DNA of 64,000 bases from Chaetorhynchus papuensis (GCA_013396525.1 VWYX01000010.1:2401631-2465630), one strand, 5' to 3'; positions 27,166 to 38,056 are shown, numbered from the stretch's first letter. Notes: generated from the letters alone by a model not told the origin. Translations and numbers: made by a program.

Positions 27166-28398
27166 GTAGGGTCTTGTTACTGTTTCCACCGACGCCCAGA
27201 GCTGTTCTCTCTCACTTTTTCTTTCTTTTCTTTCTCTTCCTTTTTTAAAAATTTTTATTTATAGGTAATAATTTCTCTTTCTCTTCTCCTTTTCTGTGTT
27301 ACTGAGTGTGTTGTCCATGTCTGTGATGTTGTCATAGCTTTCTATAGAGTCTGTCTCTATGTGTTTTGCAGCTTCTGTTTACTCCACATTGCTCACTGCT
27401 GTGACTGTATTTTTTGATAATTTTTTTCTTTACTGCTTTTTGCAGTACTTGATGGATCCATTTTCTCCTCTTTCTTTCTTCTTTCCTTTTAATTTTTTTT
27501 AACAAATTTATTTCAACATTGGACTTCATTCAGAAATTGCAAGGAGTACCAATGGTTATATTCATCAAAACCAAAACCTGCATTAGACACTTCAATTAAA
27601 ATCTGAAATGTGTTTTGTGCTGTCTTCCACATTTGACTTCACTAAAGATTAGCCAGTTTGGACACATCTTCTTTCCTCTCACAAATACATAAAGCACAGT
27701 ACTTCTTCCCATGCAGATTTATACCTGAAAAAAAAAAAAAAAGGAAAAGAAGTCTTTGGGTAATCTATGAAATAAAGTTGGGGTTTTTTTGCTGGCTGAG
27801 CATTTTTCCAACACATTTAGCCACAGTAGTGTGCGCCCACGCTAAAGCTTTATGAATCCTATATTTTCTGGATCTACAGAAGTCTGCTTTTGGTGTAGAT
27901 TCCAGCTTTTGCTGCTCTCTCTCTCTCCTTGCCCCTTGCACCTCCCTAGCAGTTCTCTCACTCTCCTCCTGCCCTAGTTTATTCTTTTGCTCTCTTTAGA
28001 TTAAAAACAGAAAAAAACAAAAAAAAACTAAAAACATCTCTAAATTTATCAAGTTTAAAGCTTATCCCAAAATAAGATCATTGGGATATAATGAGCTTTT
28101 TTCTTTGACAATTGTAGTAGATATCGTTGTGGAATCTAAGTTGTTTAACCACGTGTCTTCCCAGAATTCTCAGCTTTTGACCTGTCCTGTGATGTTAAAT
28201 CGTCTTGTTAACTGACTTTTTGCTTGTTGTCAGCAGAACTGTGTAAATTAACCTTCTGTTAATGTAAATTAAGATTTTTTCACATGTGACATAGATGATT
28301 TAGTATATAAAGCTTTAACTGAAAACTTTGTACCAAATTATAAGGAATATAATAATATTTTTATGCTGTCTTTCTTCTCTCCGTATTTAAATCTCCAG
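27166..28398 (+). other. PTPRD intron upstream of meA3
   Basis: About 1.2 kb and very T-rich, with long CT stretches near 27210-27250 and 27900-27990. These are potential PTB/SRRM4-type control sequence for the neighbouring microexon. An A run lies at 27729-27742. No other exon candidate seen. Confidence 0.8.
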
Positions 28399-28407
28399 AA
28401 TCTATTG
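28399..28407 (+). CDS. PTPRD: PTPRD microexon meA3 (Glu-Ser-Ile, 9 nt)
   Basis: Nine bases, AATCTATTG, stand between a good acceptor (ATCTCCAG) and a perfect donor (GTAAGT). Spliced after the preceding exon (ending in a lone G) they read Glu-Ser-Ile and leave a G for the next exon, so phase 1 is kept. ESI is the known meA3 insert of PTPRD in the Ig2 domain. In the family it is neuronally regulated and tunes binding to IL1RAPL1, IL1RAcP and Slitrk ligands. A TGC at 28364-28366 followed by a CT-rich run lies upstream, as expected for neuronal microexons. The tiny length makes chance a concern, but exact peptide, phase, order and both splice sites agree. Confidence 0.9.
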
Positions 28408-28742
28408 GTAAGTGCTTAGTTCTGAAGCGCACTTCACCCCCACTAATTTCCATATTCAGAATATTATGATTATTATGATTATGATAATTATTATATGATT
28501 AGTATTATTATTATTCCTAAAATGCATGGCATGCATTTTACTAACAGTCAGTGTAGTCACCAGATCCCTATAGTGGCGCACACGCACACCTCCACAGAAA
28601 TGTTGTCTTATCAGTCATAGCAACACCTGAAAGAAACAGTACACATGTATCACATAGACCTAGAATAGTAAATGCCATAATCCAGCCTAAACTACAGTGT
28701 TTGTTTTGAGATAGACTTCAGTGTATCCTCTTTTTATATATA
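28408..28742 (+). other. PTPRD intron between meA3 and the gap
   Basis: Intronic. Contains an ATT-rich imperfect repeat at about 28463-28515. The meA6 peptide is not encoded here. Confidence 0.8.
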
Positions 28743-29614
28743 NNNNNNNNNNNNNNNNNNNNNNNNNNNNNNNNNNNNNNNNNNNNNNNNNNNNNNNNNN
28801 NNNNNNNNNNNNNNNNNNNNNNNNNNNNNNNNNNNNNNNNNNNNNNNNNNNNNNNNNNNNNNNNNNNNNNNNNNNNNNNNNNNNNNNNNNNNNNNNNNNN
28901 NNNNNNNNNNNNNNNNNNNNNNNNNNNNNNNNNNNNNNNNNNNNNNNNNNNNNNNNNNNNNNNNNNNNNNNNNNNNNNNNNNNNNNNNNNNNNNNNNNNN
29001 NNNNNNNNNNNNNNNNNNNNNNNNNNNNNNNNNNNNNNNNNNNNNNNNNNNNNNNNNNNNNNNNNNNNNNNNNNNNNNNNNNNNNNNNNNNNNNNNNNNN
29101 NNNNNNNNNNNNNNNNNNNNNNNNNNNNNNNNNNNNNNNNNNNNNNNNNNNNNNNNNNNNNNNNNNNNNNNNNNNNNNNNNNNNNNNNNNNNNNNNNNNN
29201 NNNNNNNNNNNNNNNNNNNNNNNNNNNNNNNNNNNNNNNNNNNNNNNNNNNNNNNNNNNNNNNNNNNNNNNNNNNNNNNNNNNNNNNNNNNNNNNNNNNN
29301 NNNNNNNNNNNNNNNNNNNNNNNNNNNNNNNNNNNNNNNNNNNNNNNNNNNNNNNNNNNNNNNNNNNNNNNNNNNNNNNNNNNNNNNNNNNNNNNNNNNN
29401 NNNNNNNNNNNNNNNNNNNNNNNNNNNNNNNNNNNNNNNNNNNNNNNNNNNNNNNNNNNNNNNNNNNNNNNNNNNNNNNNNNNNNNNNNNNNNNNNNNNN
29501 NNNNNNNNNNNNNNNNNNNNNNNNNNNNNNNNNNNNNNNNNNNNNNNNNNNNNNNNNNNNNNNNNNNNNNNNNNNNNNNNNNNNNNNNNNNNNNNNNNNN
29601 NNNNNNNNNNNNNN
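28743..29614. other. Assembly gap (872 N), probably hiding microexon meA6
   Basis: A run of 872 N between meA3 and the last Ig2 exon. The left edge is TATATATA and the right edge is a T run, so simple sequence probably broke the assembly. The 18-nt meA6 microexon (Gly-Gly-Thr-Pro-Ile-Arg class) of mammalian PTPRD should map between 28408 and 30890. I do not find it in the sequenced part, so the gap is the likeliest place. Confidence 0.98.
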
Positions 29615-30890
29615 TTTTTTTTTGTCCAACTGGAGCAAAAAAAGATCATTTTTTTTCTTCCTTAGCTGTTCTTGTCCTGGACCAAAGCCAAGATGGTCTG
29701 GAGAACAGTAGCAGACATGCAGAAGACAACATGGACTATCTTCTTTTTGTCTTATCTTTCATAAAAGGTTTTTGTTTTTGTTCTTCTTCAATCCTTTTTT
29801 TTCTTTAACTTCATAAAATTGAAAATTATGTATCCCCCCTAAAAGAATTACAGAAATGCTTTTTTCCCTTTATTGTGGTTTTGCCTTTTTTTTTTTTTTT
29901 TGGTTGTTGTTGTAGTTTTCTTTTTTTTGGAATTCTCTCACCTCTGGATTTTTGGATCTTCTAATCTACAGGCTTTGGAAATGAAAGGTTACTGACTCAT
30001 TATTCTTGGTGGTATGTGGTATTGTTGGTTTTTGATACTCTAGCAAAACTGTTCACTTCTTTTGTAATTCTTGTTTTGTATTTTTCTTGGGTTTTGTGAC
30101 ACCACACTGCTAATCCCACTTGTGGATTTTGACGGGTGTCTCGTGGGGGGCCCTCCTACGCTCCTCAGCAGTGGTTGGTTGGTTCTTCCTTGTTGGCGTA
30201 GACCATGCTTTTGAACTTTTTTGTCTTCTAATTCAACTGCTCTTTGTTTTTCAGCAAACGTACTTTAAGATTGTAAGTTGCGGAAAACTGTCTTTCTTTT
30301 CTTATCAATCTGCATGTCTTAAAGGAGTTTTATTTCTTTAAAATAATATTTTGATAATTGTAAATGACTAATACAATTTCCTTTTTTTCACTTCAAGCAG
30401 CCTTTTTGTTCTTGCTGCGCATTTTTGGCTTTCTTCGGCAGAAGATTTCTTGAAGTCTGTCCTGCTTTTTTACGAGTACCACCTTTTGTGCTACTTTTGT
30501 TACTAGATTGAAACAATGAAATAAAAATTTAAAAAATTATAATGACCCAACTACTTAATCTCTACTGTTTTATTCAAAAGCCATTCTTCCTTGAAGCAGT
30601 CTCACCCATCTTCATTTAATGGTTTAGGAAATAGTATTGTTTAGAGAGGGTTTTATTTTTTTTTTGCCAAATGCTAATTGTTTTCCTGTGCAAGCACTGA
30701 TGATGTGAAAAAAATAATCTCTGTTTTTTTCATTGCATCATTTTCTGTCTGTGCACCTTAGCAAGAAAATGAATCGACGTTGAGTGGACCTTCGCATACA
30801 AGCTTTTCATATTGTTGAGAGGTGTTTTGTTACGGATATAAAAAGCCTTCTCTGACCCCCTCTTTGGCTATGTATTTTATATTCATACAG
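29615..30890 (+). other. PTPRD intron between the gap and the last Ig2 exon
   Basis: T- and GT-rich intron with several runs of 8-16 T. It includes the decoy microexon at 30255-30272 described among the findings. A genuine meA6 sequence is not visible. Confidence 0.8.
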
Positions 30891-31001
30891 GTGCCCTCCA
30901 AATTGAACTGAGTGAAGAATCTGACCAAGGCAAATATGAGTGTGTTGCAACCAACAGTGCGGGTACACGCTATTCTGCCCCTGCCAATCTATATGTCAGA
31001 G
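30891..31001 (+). CDS. PTPRD: PTPRD exon: Ig2 domain, last part
   Basis: This 111-nt exon (phase 1 to 1, 37 codons) has acceptor TTCATACAG and donor GTAGGA. It reads GALQIELSEES, then KYECVATNSAG, and ends PANLYVR. It gives the C-terminal strands of Ig2; the F-strand cysteine is residue 18 (YECVA) and would pair with the cysteine of the first Ig2 exon. The Asp-Gln-Gly-Lys-Tyr-x-Cys pattern is the classic Ig motif. Residue 7 is Leu where I recall Gln in human. It can join directly to the first Ig2 exon (no meA), to meA3, or to an meA6 exon not found here. Confidence 0.96.
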
Positions 31002-32358
31002 GTAGGAATGACATAACCCTGGCATCCACTGTTCGTGCAGGTTCAGGGCTAAGATACTCTCAGGATCTATACAGTTACCTCTGAAATAATCAAAATGCCA
31101 TGGTAAATGTGTAAATTGTAAAATGAATTTTAAACTGTAGAGAAAAGGCTTGGGGTTTATTTTGTTCTTTTAAAGCACTCTTGAGTCCAGTCTATCCTGT
31201 CGGTTAAGGTTTGTAAGTATATTTATATTTTTACATTTTAACTTCTATTTTTTCCTGCATTAAGTTAAATTGTGCTTTGCATTTATTTTCTTTTATTGGT
31301 TTGGTTTTGTTTTGCTTTTCTTTTCAAACTCCTGAAATGACTGCTCTGTGTGCCACTAATCAGCTGAGTGTAACCCCAAGGCATTGAGGTGTACGCCTAC
31401 CTGACCTCTGCTGTCTAATTGCAAAGAAAACGCTTCTAACTTTATAACTTTATGTATGCAGAGCACAACTGTATTTTCTTCTTTTCTCTTTCTTCTTAAT
31501 ATAGATGTATGTGTATATATATATTTAGTGTAAGACTTGTGAGTGAAGTGTAGTCCTTTAGAATGATAGTGGTCAATCGGCTATATTATTTTAAGAAATT
31601 ACCTCTGTGTATGACAGGCATGACTAATAATAAAACCATTATATTCTTCTATACAGTATTATAAATGGCTATTAACCTATTGAAATATTCTTTCTGTTCA
31701 GCTAGAAAGAAGGGCTTTGTTTCAGGCAGTATTTCCTACGTCTGACTGATGTAGATTTCCGTAAAATGAAGCCTATTACATACATACATACATATGTGTG
31801 TATATATATGTGTGTGTGTGTGTGTGTCTACAGTATAAGGGGACGGGTGGGGGAAATAGGAATGAAAACATAAACAGCTGTAAACTGTACTGTAGGATGG
31901 ATGACCTTACAGAAAATGCCTAGCTTGATTTTGAAATTTTTTTTAGAGCTGATTTTTCTATCAACCTGATATGTTTTCATATGGTGTTACTCTTTTGTCT
32001 AATTAAAAAAGAAAAGAAAGGAAAACCTTTCATAGCTATGACATCCATAGAAAGTTATTTGATCTTTTATTTTCTTTCTCTTCTCCTCCAACATACTGAC
32101 TTTCCTGTGCTGCATGAGGCATGTATACCTTTATATCCAAAGGAAAATTTCAAAATTATGCTAGCTATTGTTTCCGTTGTAGCTGTGGAAAATGCTAACT
32201 TTTCAAGATGAGGTAGGAAGGTTTAATTAGAGCAAGTAGAGATGTTCAAGTAGCAGTTGAAAGCCTTGATACGGCCTTTTTACTCTCTCTGTGTTTCCCT
32301 TGTTTTTCTCCTTTCCTCATTTCATTGTGTTCTGCATCAAACCCCCTACATCCCTCAG
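31002..32358 (+). other. PTPRD intron upstream of meB
   Basis: AT-rich intron. Holds a TACA/TA/TG microsatellite (31776-31827). Ends in a CT-rich tract with a TGC at 32333-32335 before the meB acceptor. Confidence 0.8.
31776..31827. repeat. TACA/TA/TG microsatellite
   Basis: Compound simple repeat: four TACA units, TATATATA, then an uninterrupted TG run of about nine units. Intronic, between Ig2 and meB. Confidence 0.95.
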
Positions 32359-32370
32359 AGCTGCGAGAAG
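32359..32370 (+). CDS. PTPRD: PTPRD microexon meB (Glu-Leu-Arg-Glu, 12 nt)
   Basis: Twelve bases, AGCTGCGAGAAG, follow acceptor ATCCCTCAG and precede a weak donor GTTGGTGTG. In phase 1 the insert reads Glu-Leu-Arg-Glu between the Ig2 end (NLYVR) and the Ig3 start (VRRVPP), exactly the meB insert of the LAR family. In family studies meB lengthens and loosens the Ig2-Ig3 linker and is needed for, or strengthens, binding to Slitrk and IL1RAcP-type partners. The donor lacks the usual A at +3/+4 and G-T at +5/+6, which fits an alternatively used exon. A TGC lies at 32333-32335, 24 nt upstream of the exon, in a CT-rich setting. Confidence 0.92.
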
Positions 32371-33681
32371 GTTGGTGTGTTTTTTACTTTTTACCCACCT
32401 TACAAAACTATTAATTAAACCAATAACAAAGAATACAAATGAAATGAATGTAGCTGCATTGTGGCATTTTTTAAGTTAACGTTATGTTTAAGCAGAGAAT
32501 GCCCTGGTCATGGCTTTTGATGAGTGCTGGTATCTAACTGTTGTGCATGATACGAGAGAATGAACCTGGATGCATGGCGACCTCTTTAGCTTCTAATACT
32601 AACGTCTACTAAACTTGGTCAGTGTTCCTGCTTTTTCTTCCCTTTTAATTTCTTGTTTATACTGATGCCTGCTTTTCAAGGAATGGTCTCAGTAGTTGCT
32701 TTTCTAAATAGCCCACGCATGAAGACTAAACTCTCCTTTGTCTATAAGGATTTTGTTCAACACAAGAAGTTGCTCATTGCTTGCCGTTTGCTTTGTGTGG
32801 CCTCTGTGAACTGGCCGTTTATGGATGTTTTGCTCTCTGCTTGTTCACCTTCTGCCTGTCATTCACTCATGAGGCCATTGCAGTTAAGTCCCTCCTGAAT
32901 CCATAGAAGGTCATGGAAATTTAATCAAGCCCAGTGGAAAGGTTTCAGATTAATATATTTTTCCTGATTTTTTTTTTTTGTTTTTTAAACTCACTCATAG
33001 TCTTATTTTACTTCTAATTTTTTGCTGAATTAAAACTGTGTTTAATGATTAGCCTCTGTTAAGGCCAAATAAATACAGTTTGGAGTACACCATCCAGTGA
33101 AAGGCCTAAATACAAGCCTACCTCTCTCAGCTACCTCTATCGCTTCCACCTCCTACACACATGTGCACACCACTGAGAATATTTGAAGCAGGAACACTGA
33201 TCTGTTATTGCTTGGTAATTTTCTCGGTGTTGTGTTTGCTTAAATATTAACTACTCTGTTAGTGGAATGTGTACTGCTATGTGTTTAAGGTTGCCACCCC
33301 TTGCTATCAATACAGAAATGTCTAATATTATTAATTCTTGTTTTCCCTTAACTGTGAGCATAGTGGAATCCTGAATGTTCAATATTCTGCTATTTCCCAG
33401 TCGCCCTTCCTAGCAGTCACTTTTTAACCACCTAAATTTAATCTAATTTCCTTCTCCCTCAAACTCTATGCTCCTCTGAAACTCCTGTATCTGTCAGCCT
33501 ATCCTATTCCCATTGCTTTCAAGTTTCCTTTCCTCACCCAGTGTTTTCTTTTTGTGTTGTTTTCTCTCTGCAGTTTTTACTCAGACATTTCCCTGAGCAT
33601 GATTCTCTACTGTTTCTGTCATTTGCTTGCTTGCATGACCAGATCCAGTACTTTGTACTGGCTTTGCCTAGTTTCTTTCTG

Positions 33682-33821
33682 TGACTCTGTCTCTCCCTCT
33701 CTCTGTCTCTCTCCATACATACATATATATATATATATATGTATATGTATATCTATATCTATATATATTTGTATATGTGTATACATATGTGTGTATATAT
33801 ATATATATTTGTATCTGTGTG
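33682..33821. repeat. CT run followed by TA/TG microsatellite
   Basis: A pyrimidine run of CTCTGTCTCT type (33682-33713) passes into TACATACA and long TA runs with scattered TG and TC units. Intronic, between meB and Ig3. Confidence 0.95.
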
Positions 33822-34054
33822 CAATTAAATATTTTTTCTATGTTTGTTTCAGTGTTAGTGTGAGGTCTTGAGGCTGCATCTACTTTGAGTCTGAAAGCAA
33901 ATGAAATTGCACTTTCAATTTACTCTAGGCAGTGTGTTCCAGGACTGTGATGTGACAATGTGGCCTAGCACATTTATTCACATCAACTGGAAGCACGCAG
34001 CATTGAAGTTGGTGATCAACTCAAGCATGCTGTTGACCTTCCAGTTTTCTTCTG

Positions 34055-34136
34055 TGCATATATATATGTGTGGGCATAAAAAAATGCATATATATATGTG
34101 CGCCTGTGTGTGTGCGTGCACGTGTGCGTGTATATC
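34055..34136. repeat. TA/TG/CG alternating purine-pyrimidine repeat
   Basis: Two ATATATATGTG blocks, the second passing into GCGCCTGTGTGTGTGCGTGCACGTG. Alternating purine-pyrimidine with CG and CA steps. Intronic, about 310 bases before Ig3. Confidence 0.93.
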
Positions 34137-34445
34137 TTTTGCATGGTGTTTGTGTATTGTTAGTATGTAGTTAGTTACATGTGGGGTCCTAGTAGGTCTG
34201 AATCAGCCTTTGTATGAATGTGCCTATTAATATCCTCAAATGAATACAGAATAATTCACATTGTGTGCAGACAAAATTCTTGTTTAGTCTCTTATTTCTC
34301 TTAAACATATATATTTTCTGGCAGACCGGAATAAACGCTAAAATAGTAAATTGTAAATTGTGTCTGTACACTGCATGCTGTCCTTATGCAAGACTCAGTT
34401 TCGTTTTTTGTATATGTTACTACCTTTTTTTGTGTTTTGTTCCAG

Positions 34446-34715
34446 TTCGACGGGTCCCACCGAGGTTCTCTATCCCCCCCACAAATCACGAGATCATGCC
34501 TGGCGGGAGCGTAAATATCACCTGTGTTGCGGTGGGGTCACCGATGCCATATGTGAAATGGATGCTAGGAGCAGAAGACTTGACACCTGAGGATGATATG
34601 CCAATAGGGAGAAACGTCCTTGAGCTTAACGATGTCAGACAGTCTGCAAACTATACTTGCGTTGCGATGTCTACCCTTGGTGTTATAGAAGCAATAGCGC
34701 AGATAACTGTCAAAG
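34446..34715 (+). CDS. PTPRD: PTPRD exon: complete Ig3 domain
   Basis: A 270-nt exon (phase 1 to 1, 90 codons) with acceptor TTGTTCCAG and donor GTATAT encodes the whole third Ig domain, from VRRVPPRFSIPP to AIAQITVK. The disulfide cysteines are residues 27 (NITCVAV) and 72 (NYTCVAM), and the core Trp is residue 39 (YVKWML). Two N-glycosylation sequons are visible, Asn24 (NIT) and Asn69 (NYT). Ig3 links the ligand-binding head to the FN3 stalk and contributes to SALM and Slitrk contacts in the family. Sequence identity to mammalian PTPRD appears near complete. Confidence 0.97.
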
Positions 34716-35439
34716 GTATATCTCAAGCACATTTATTTGGACACCATTCTGTCTTTTATTTCATTCACTCTGAGCAAATATATCACACTGGAAGGTCTAA
34801 ATGCCATTTACCCTCTTAAATCAAGAGGGTAAATATTCCATTAGACATAAGACAAAATACAGGTTCAGAAAGCAGTAATAATCATTAATTGAATAAGTAA
34901 TATTTATTAAAATAAGTTAGTCATAATGTTCCATTATTCTCCTGTGTCTAGGTCCCAGCTTTCATTTCAGTTAAAGAAATGAGATCTTGTAATGTTGTAT
35001 TTATTTATCAACAGCAGGAGCCCTTTAAGAACCAGTCATTGGATTTTTAGAATTGCTGGGCGTCCAAGTATCATATTCACTGAGTAATTGGAAACAAGAA
35101 GTTCAAAAAATACCTGAAAATTTAGCTTTAATTGTGAATTGTCTTTCTATGAAATTCCTCTTCTGCATATGGTTATGGATTTATTACAGAAGCCAGTATC
35201 ATTAATTCATGACAAATGAACTGTATTGAACAGAACTTGAAGATTTTCCAGTAGATTTTGGAGGAAGTCATAATTGACAAAAGCTTGCTCTGAACAGATC
35301 ACACCTTCTTTTCCATTTCGTCTTCCTGTTTCGTTTTTGTTTTGCTGTTAGTTATTCTTTGTAAGCTTCGTATTCTAAAAAGAATGAGAATGTCTGCTGT
35401 CACATAGTGCTAACTGTATTTTTTGTTATTTGTGTTTAG
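34716..35439 (+). other. PTPRD intron Ig3-FN1
   Basis: Unremarkable 724-base AT-rich intron. I see nothing besides the splice sites. Confidence 0.85.
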
Positions 35440-36021
35440 CCTTACCCAAACCTCCTGGAACACCTGTGGTGACAGAAAGCACAGCAACTAGCATAACGTT
35501 GACTTGGGATTCTGGAAACCCTGAACCAGTTTCTTACTACATAATCCAACACAAACCCAAAAACTCCGAGGAGCCATATAAAGAAATTGATGGGGTGGCC
35601 ACAACACGTTACAGCGTGGCTGGCCTGAGTCCATATTCAGAGTACGAATTTCGGGTAGTTGCTGTAAATAACATTGGGCGAGGGCCACCCAGTGAGCCTG
35701 TGTCAACAAGAACTTCAGAACAAGCACCTTCGAGTGCACCACGCAATGTACAGGCCCGTATGCTGAGCTCCACCACCATTCTGGTACAGTGGGAAGAGCC
35801 TGAGGAGCCTAACGGGCAAATACAAGGTTACAGAGTTTATTACACCATGGACCCCACTCAACATGTCAACAGTTGGATGAAGCACAATGTGGCTGACAGC
35901 CATATTACCACTATTGGGAATCTTGTGCCCCAGAAAACATACTCTGTGAAGGTTCTTGCTTTTACTTCTGTTGGGGATGGGCCACTTTCTAGTGACATTC
36001 AAGTCATCACTCAAACAGGAG
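35440..36021 (+). CDS. PTPRD: PTPRD exon: FN3 domains 1 and 2
   Basis: One uninterrupted 582-nt exon (phase 1 to 1, 194 codons) encodes fibronectin type III repeats 1 and 2. Acceptor is TGTGTTTAG, donor GTAAGC. FN1 starts at LPKPPGTPVVTES with its B-strand Trp in ITLTWDSG and its late Tyr in SEYEFRVVAVN. FN2 starts at PSSAPRNVQARM, with VQWEEPEEPNG, the Tyr pair in GYRVYYT, and TYSVKVLAF near the end. Two FN3 repeats on one exon is the usual arrangement of this gene. Small differences from the human protein I recall occur, such as VSTRTSEQ for VLTQTSEQ. The FN array forms the stalk of the receptor and FN1-FN2 has been implicated in NGL-3 binding in this family. Confidence 0.97.
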
Positions 36022-38056
36022 GTAAGCTAGCCATGAACTAAATTCATGGGAAAAAAAAAAAAATTGAACACATGCACACTTTTGCAGGGAGACACTTTGA
36101 GTTGCAAAAAAGCTACCCCTCAAGGACAGCCAGTTTATTCAGGTAGTTTTTGCAGATAAATTTTCTCAATTGCACAGTGCAGGTTACCTTTGCAGAGTGG
36201 AAACTACCCCTTCATGCTTTCTTTTTTCATCAGTGTCAAGAAATTTATCTGCAGTTTAACTGAAGTCTCAGGGAGACCTTCATCCTGGAGGTGACCAAAT
36301 CTTACGGCTTTTGTTTGGCAGTGCTACATGCACTAAACATGTTTGTCAGTAGTTCTTCATACCTTTTTTTGGGGTGTTACTTGTGGGTTTTGGTGGGTTT
36401 GTTTATGTGACACGTAGTTCCCTTATTCTGTATCAGTCTAGTGAATATTGCTTTTGGAAATTTAAAATATATGTGTATTGCATGTGTATTCAACTAGTTG
36501 GTAGGATTCTGAGAACACATAAAGCATGAGAACATTAAATGCAACAAACCTTTGTGTAGGTTCAAGCAAGTAGGTTTGTACACTTTGGATTTATGAGTCA
36601 AATCCAACCTGCCCCTACAAAATACATACCGCAGGGTCACTATTTTCTTGGTTTATGTTTGCAGTTAGGTTGTTTTGTTTCTGTTCAAGAAGTTTTAGGT
36701 CCATGAATTAGTTTTATTAGCAAAGGACAAGTAAGCACAGTAAAAAACATGGCAGAAAAGTTTATACAAAGTCTGAAGTGAGAAGCTCTGGTGGAGTTAC
36801 ACTGTACAAAGTGTTTTATTGTAGCAATAAGAAATAAAAACTCCTTTTGCCTAGCAGTTTAGAGAAAGCTGTATGAAGTATTACTGTAGGCCAGTGATTT
36901 CGTAGAAATATATAATAGTACTTGAATTTTTAGTACAGGAAAGTTTCCTGTTGCAGAATTTAGCATCCCTCAAATTCTTAAAAAACAGATCTCTGAAGTG
37001 TAACTGTAGACAAGTTATGTTTAATCTAGTTTTTACTTTTGCATTTTACCAGTATGCATTTAATAAAGACAAAAATGTATGTATTGTCCTTGAATCTTTA
37101 GGTGTTGTTTTGCACAAAGATCTAGGTGTTACCTTTTGCAGTATCTCAGCCAAGAAGTTACAAAATTTTTAGATCTTATAGTGGTAGATTAAACTGTGTC
37201 TGTGTGCACATGCAAATGTAAATATATACAGCATAGTTTAATTTTAACATTTGGAACCTTTTTCAGAGAACTAGTTTTTATATTGACATCTGACTTCTGA
37301 TTGAATCCACATGCATAAAGGTTTTCTAGAAGAAAGTTTAGTGAGCTCCTTATCTGTGTTTTCACTCACAACTGTAAACCTCTTAGATTAACAAGTGTCT
37401 GACAGTGGCTTCCCCAGTGAAGGATGAAGGAATTGAAATAATGAACACTGAGGCTCAGCTGAACTGGCCCAAGTTACATTACTTTCTGAGGTCACTTCAG
37501 AGAAGTAAGCGTGTCCATCTGTTTCCAATTACTGTTGCAATCTGAAGAAATTACAGTAAATTAATTATGCTGGAGGGTTTCTCGATATGCGATTTCAAAT
37601 TCATAATGGAGTTGACAATGTTTAATTGTGACTGTGTTAAAAAAAATTGAAAGAAAACAAGGAATGGGGCATACAGGAGGTATATTTAAGCTCTGATACT
37701 TTTAGTTGGAATACAGATGTTTTCAGTCATAAAAGAGATAAAAACTAAGAAAGTCTAGTAAAGTTGTCCAGTTCACGGTATGGTTAAAAACTAAGATTTC
37801 CCCATCTTTCTATCCAGTAGTTTCTCTTCAGTGAACATCACAGAAAAAAACGCCCTCTTTGCCCTTCTCTTCCCGATTTGCTTTAATTTAAATCTGAATA
37901 TGGTTGTTTTAGTTTAAATCTCTCAAAATTAAACACATTCCAAATACTAAAATGAATATTAAGTGCCATTTAAGAACAGGAAAAATGAATTTAATGGAAA
38001 CATTTACAAGAGTTAAAATAGGAATGGGATGCTGATTACATTTGGTTGTTGTTTTG

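Larger units (their letters stand above)
32371..34445 (+). other. PTPRD intron downstream of meB
   Basis: Intron of about 2.1 kb with a CT run (33682-33713) merging into a TA/TG microsatellite (33715-33821) and a second TA/TG/CG-alternating stretch (34055-34136). Open frames over these repeats (for example 33554-33871) are simple-sequence artefacts. Confidence 0.8.

Noticed and set aside
27166..27248. Extension of the Ig2 frame past 27165
   Set aside because: A good GT donor ends the exon exactly where the conserved protein stops; the extension is pyrimidine-rich intron.
28687..29665. Open frames of more than 300 codons crossing the second N run
   Set aside because: Same artefact: only a few real codons lie at either end.
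29645..29770. Possible exon after TTCCTTAG in the intron downstream of the gap
   Set aside because: Stops occur in the phase needed to join the Ig2 exons and no PTPRD peptide is encoded.
33554..33871. 105-codon frame rich in Tyr-Ile
   Set aside because: It is a translation of the TA/TG microsatellite.
37405..37530. Faint L2/MIR-like pattern (ACTGAGGCTCAG, then GGCCCAAGTTACAT)
   Set aside because: Similarity covers too few bases to separate it from chance without a library search.
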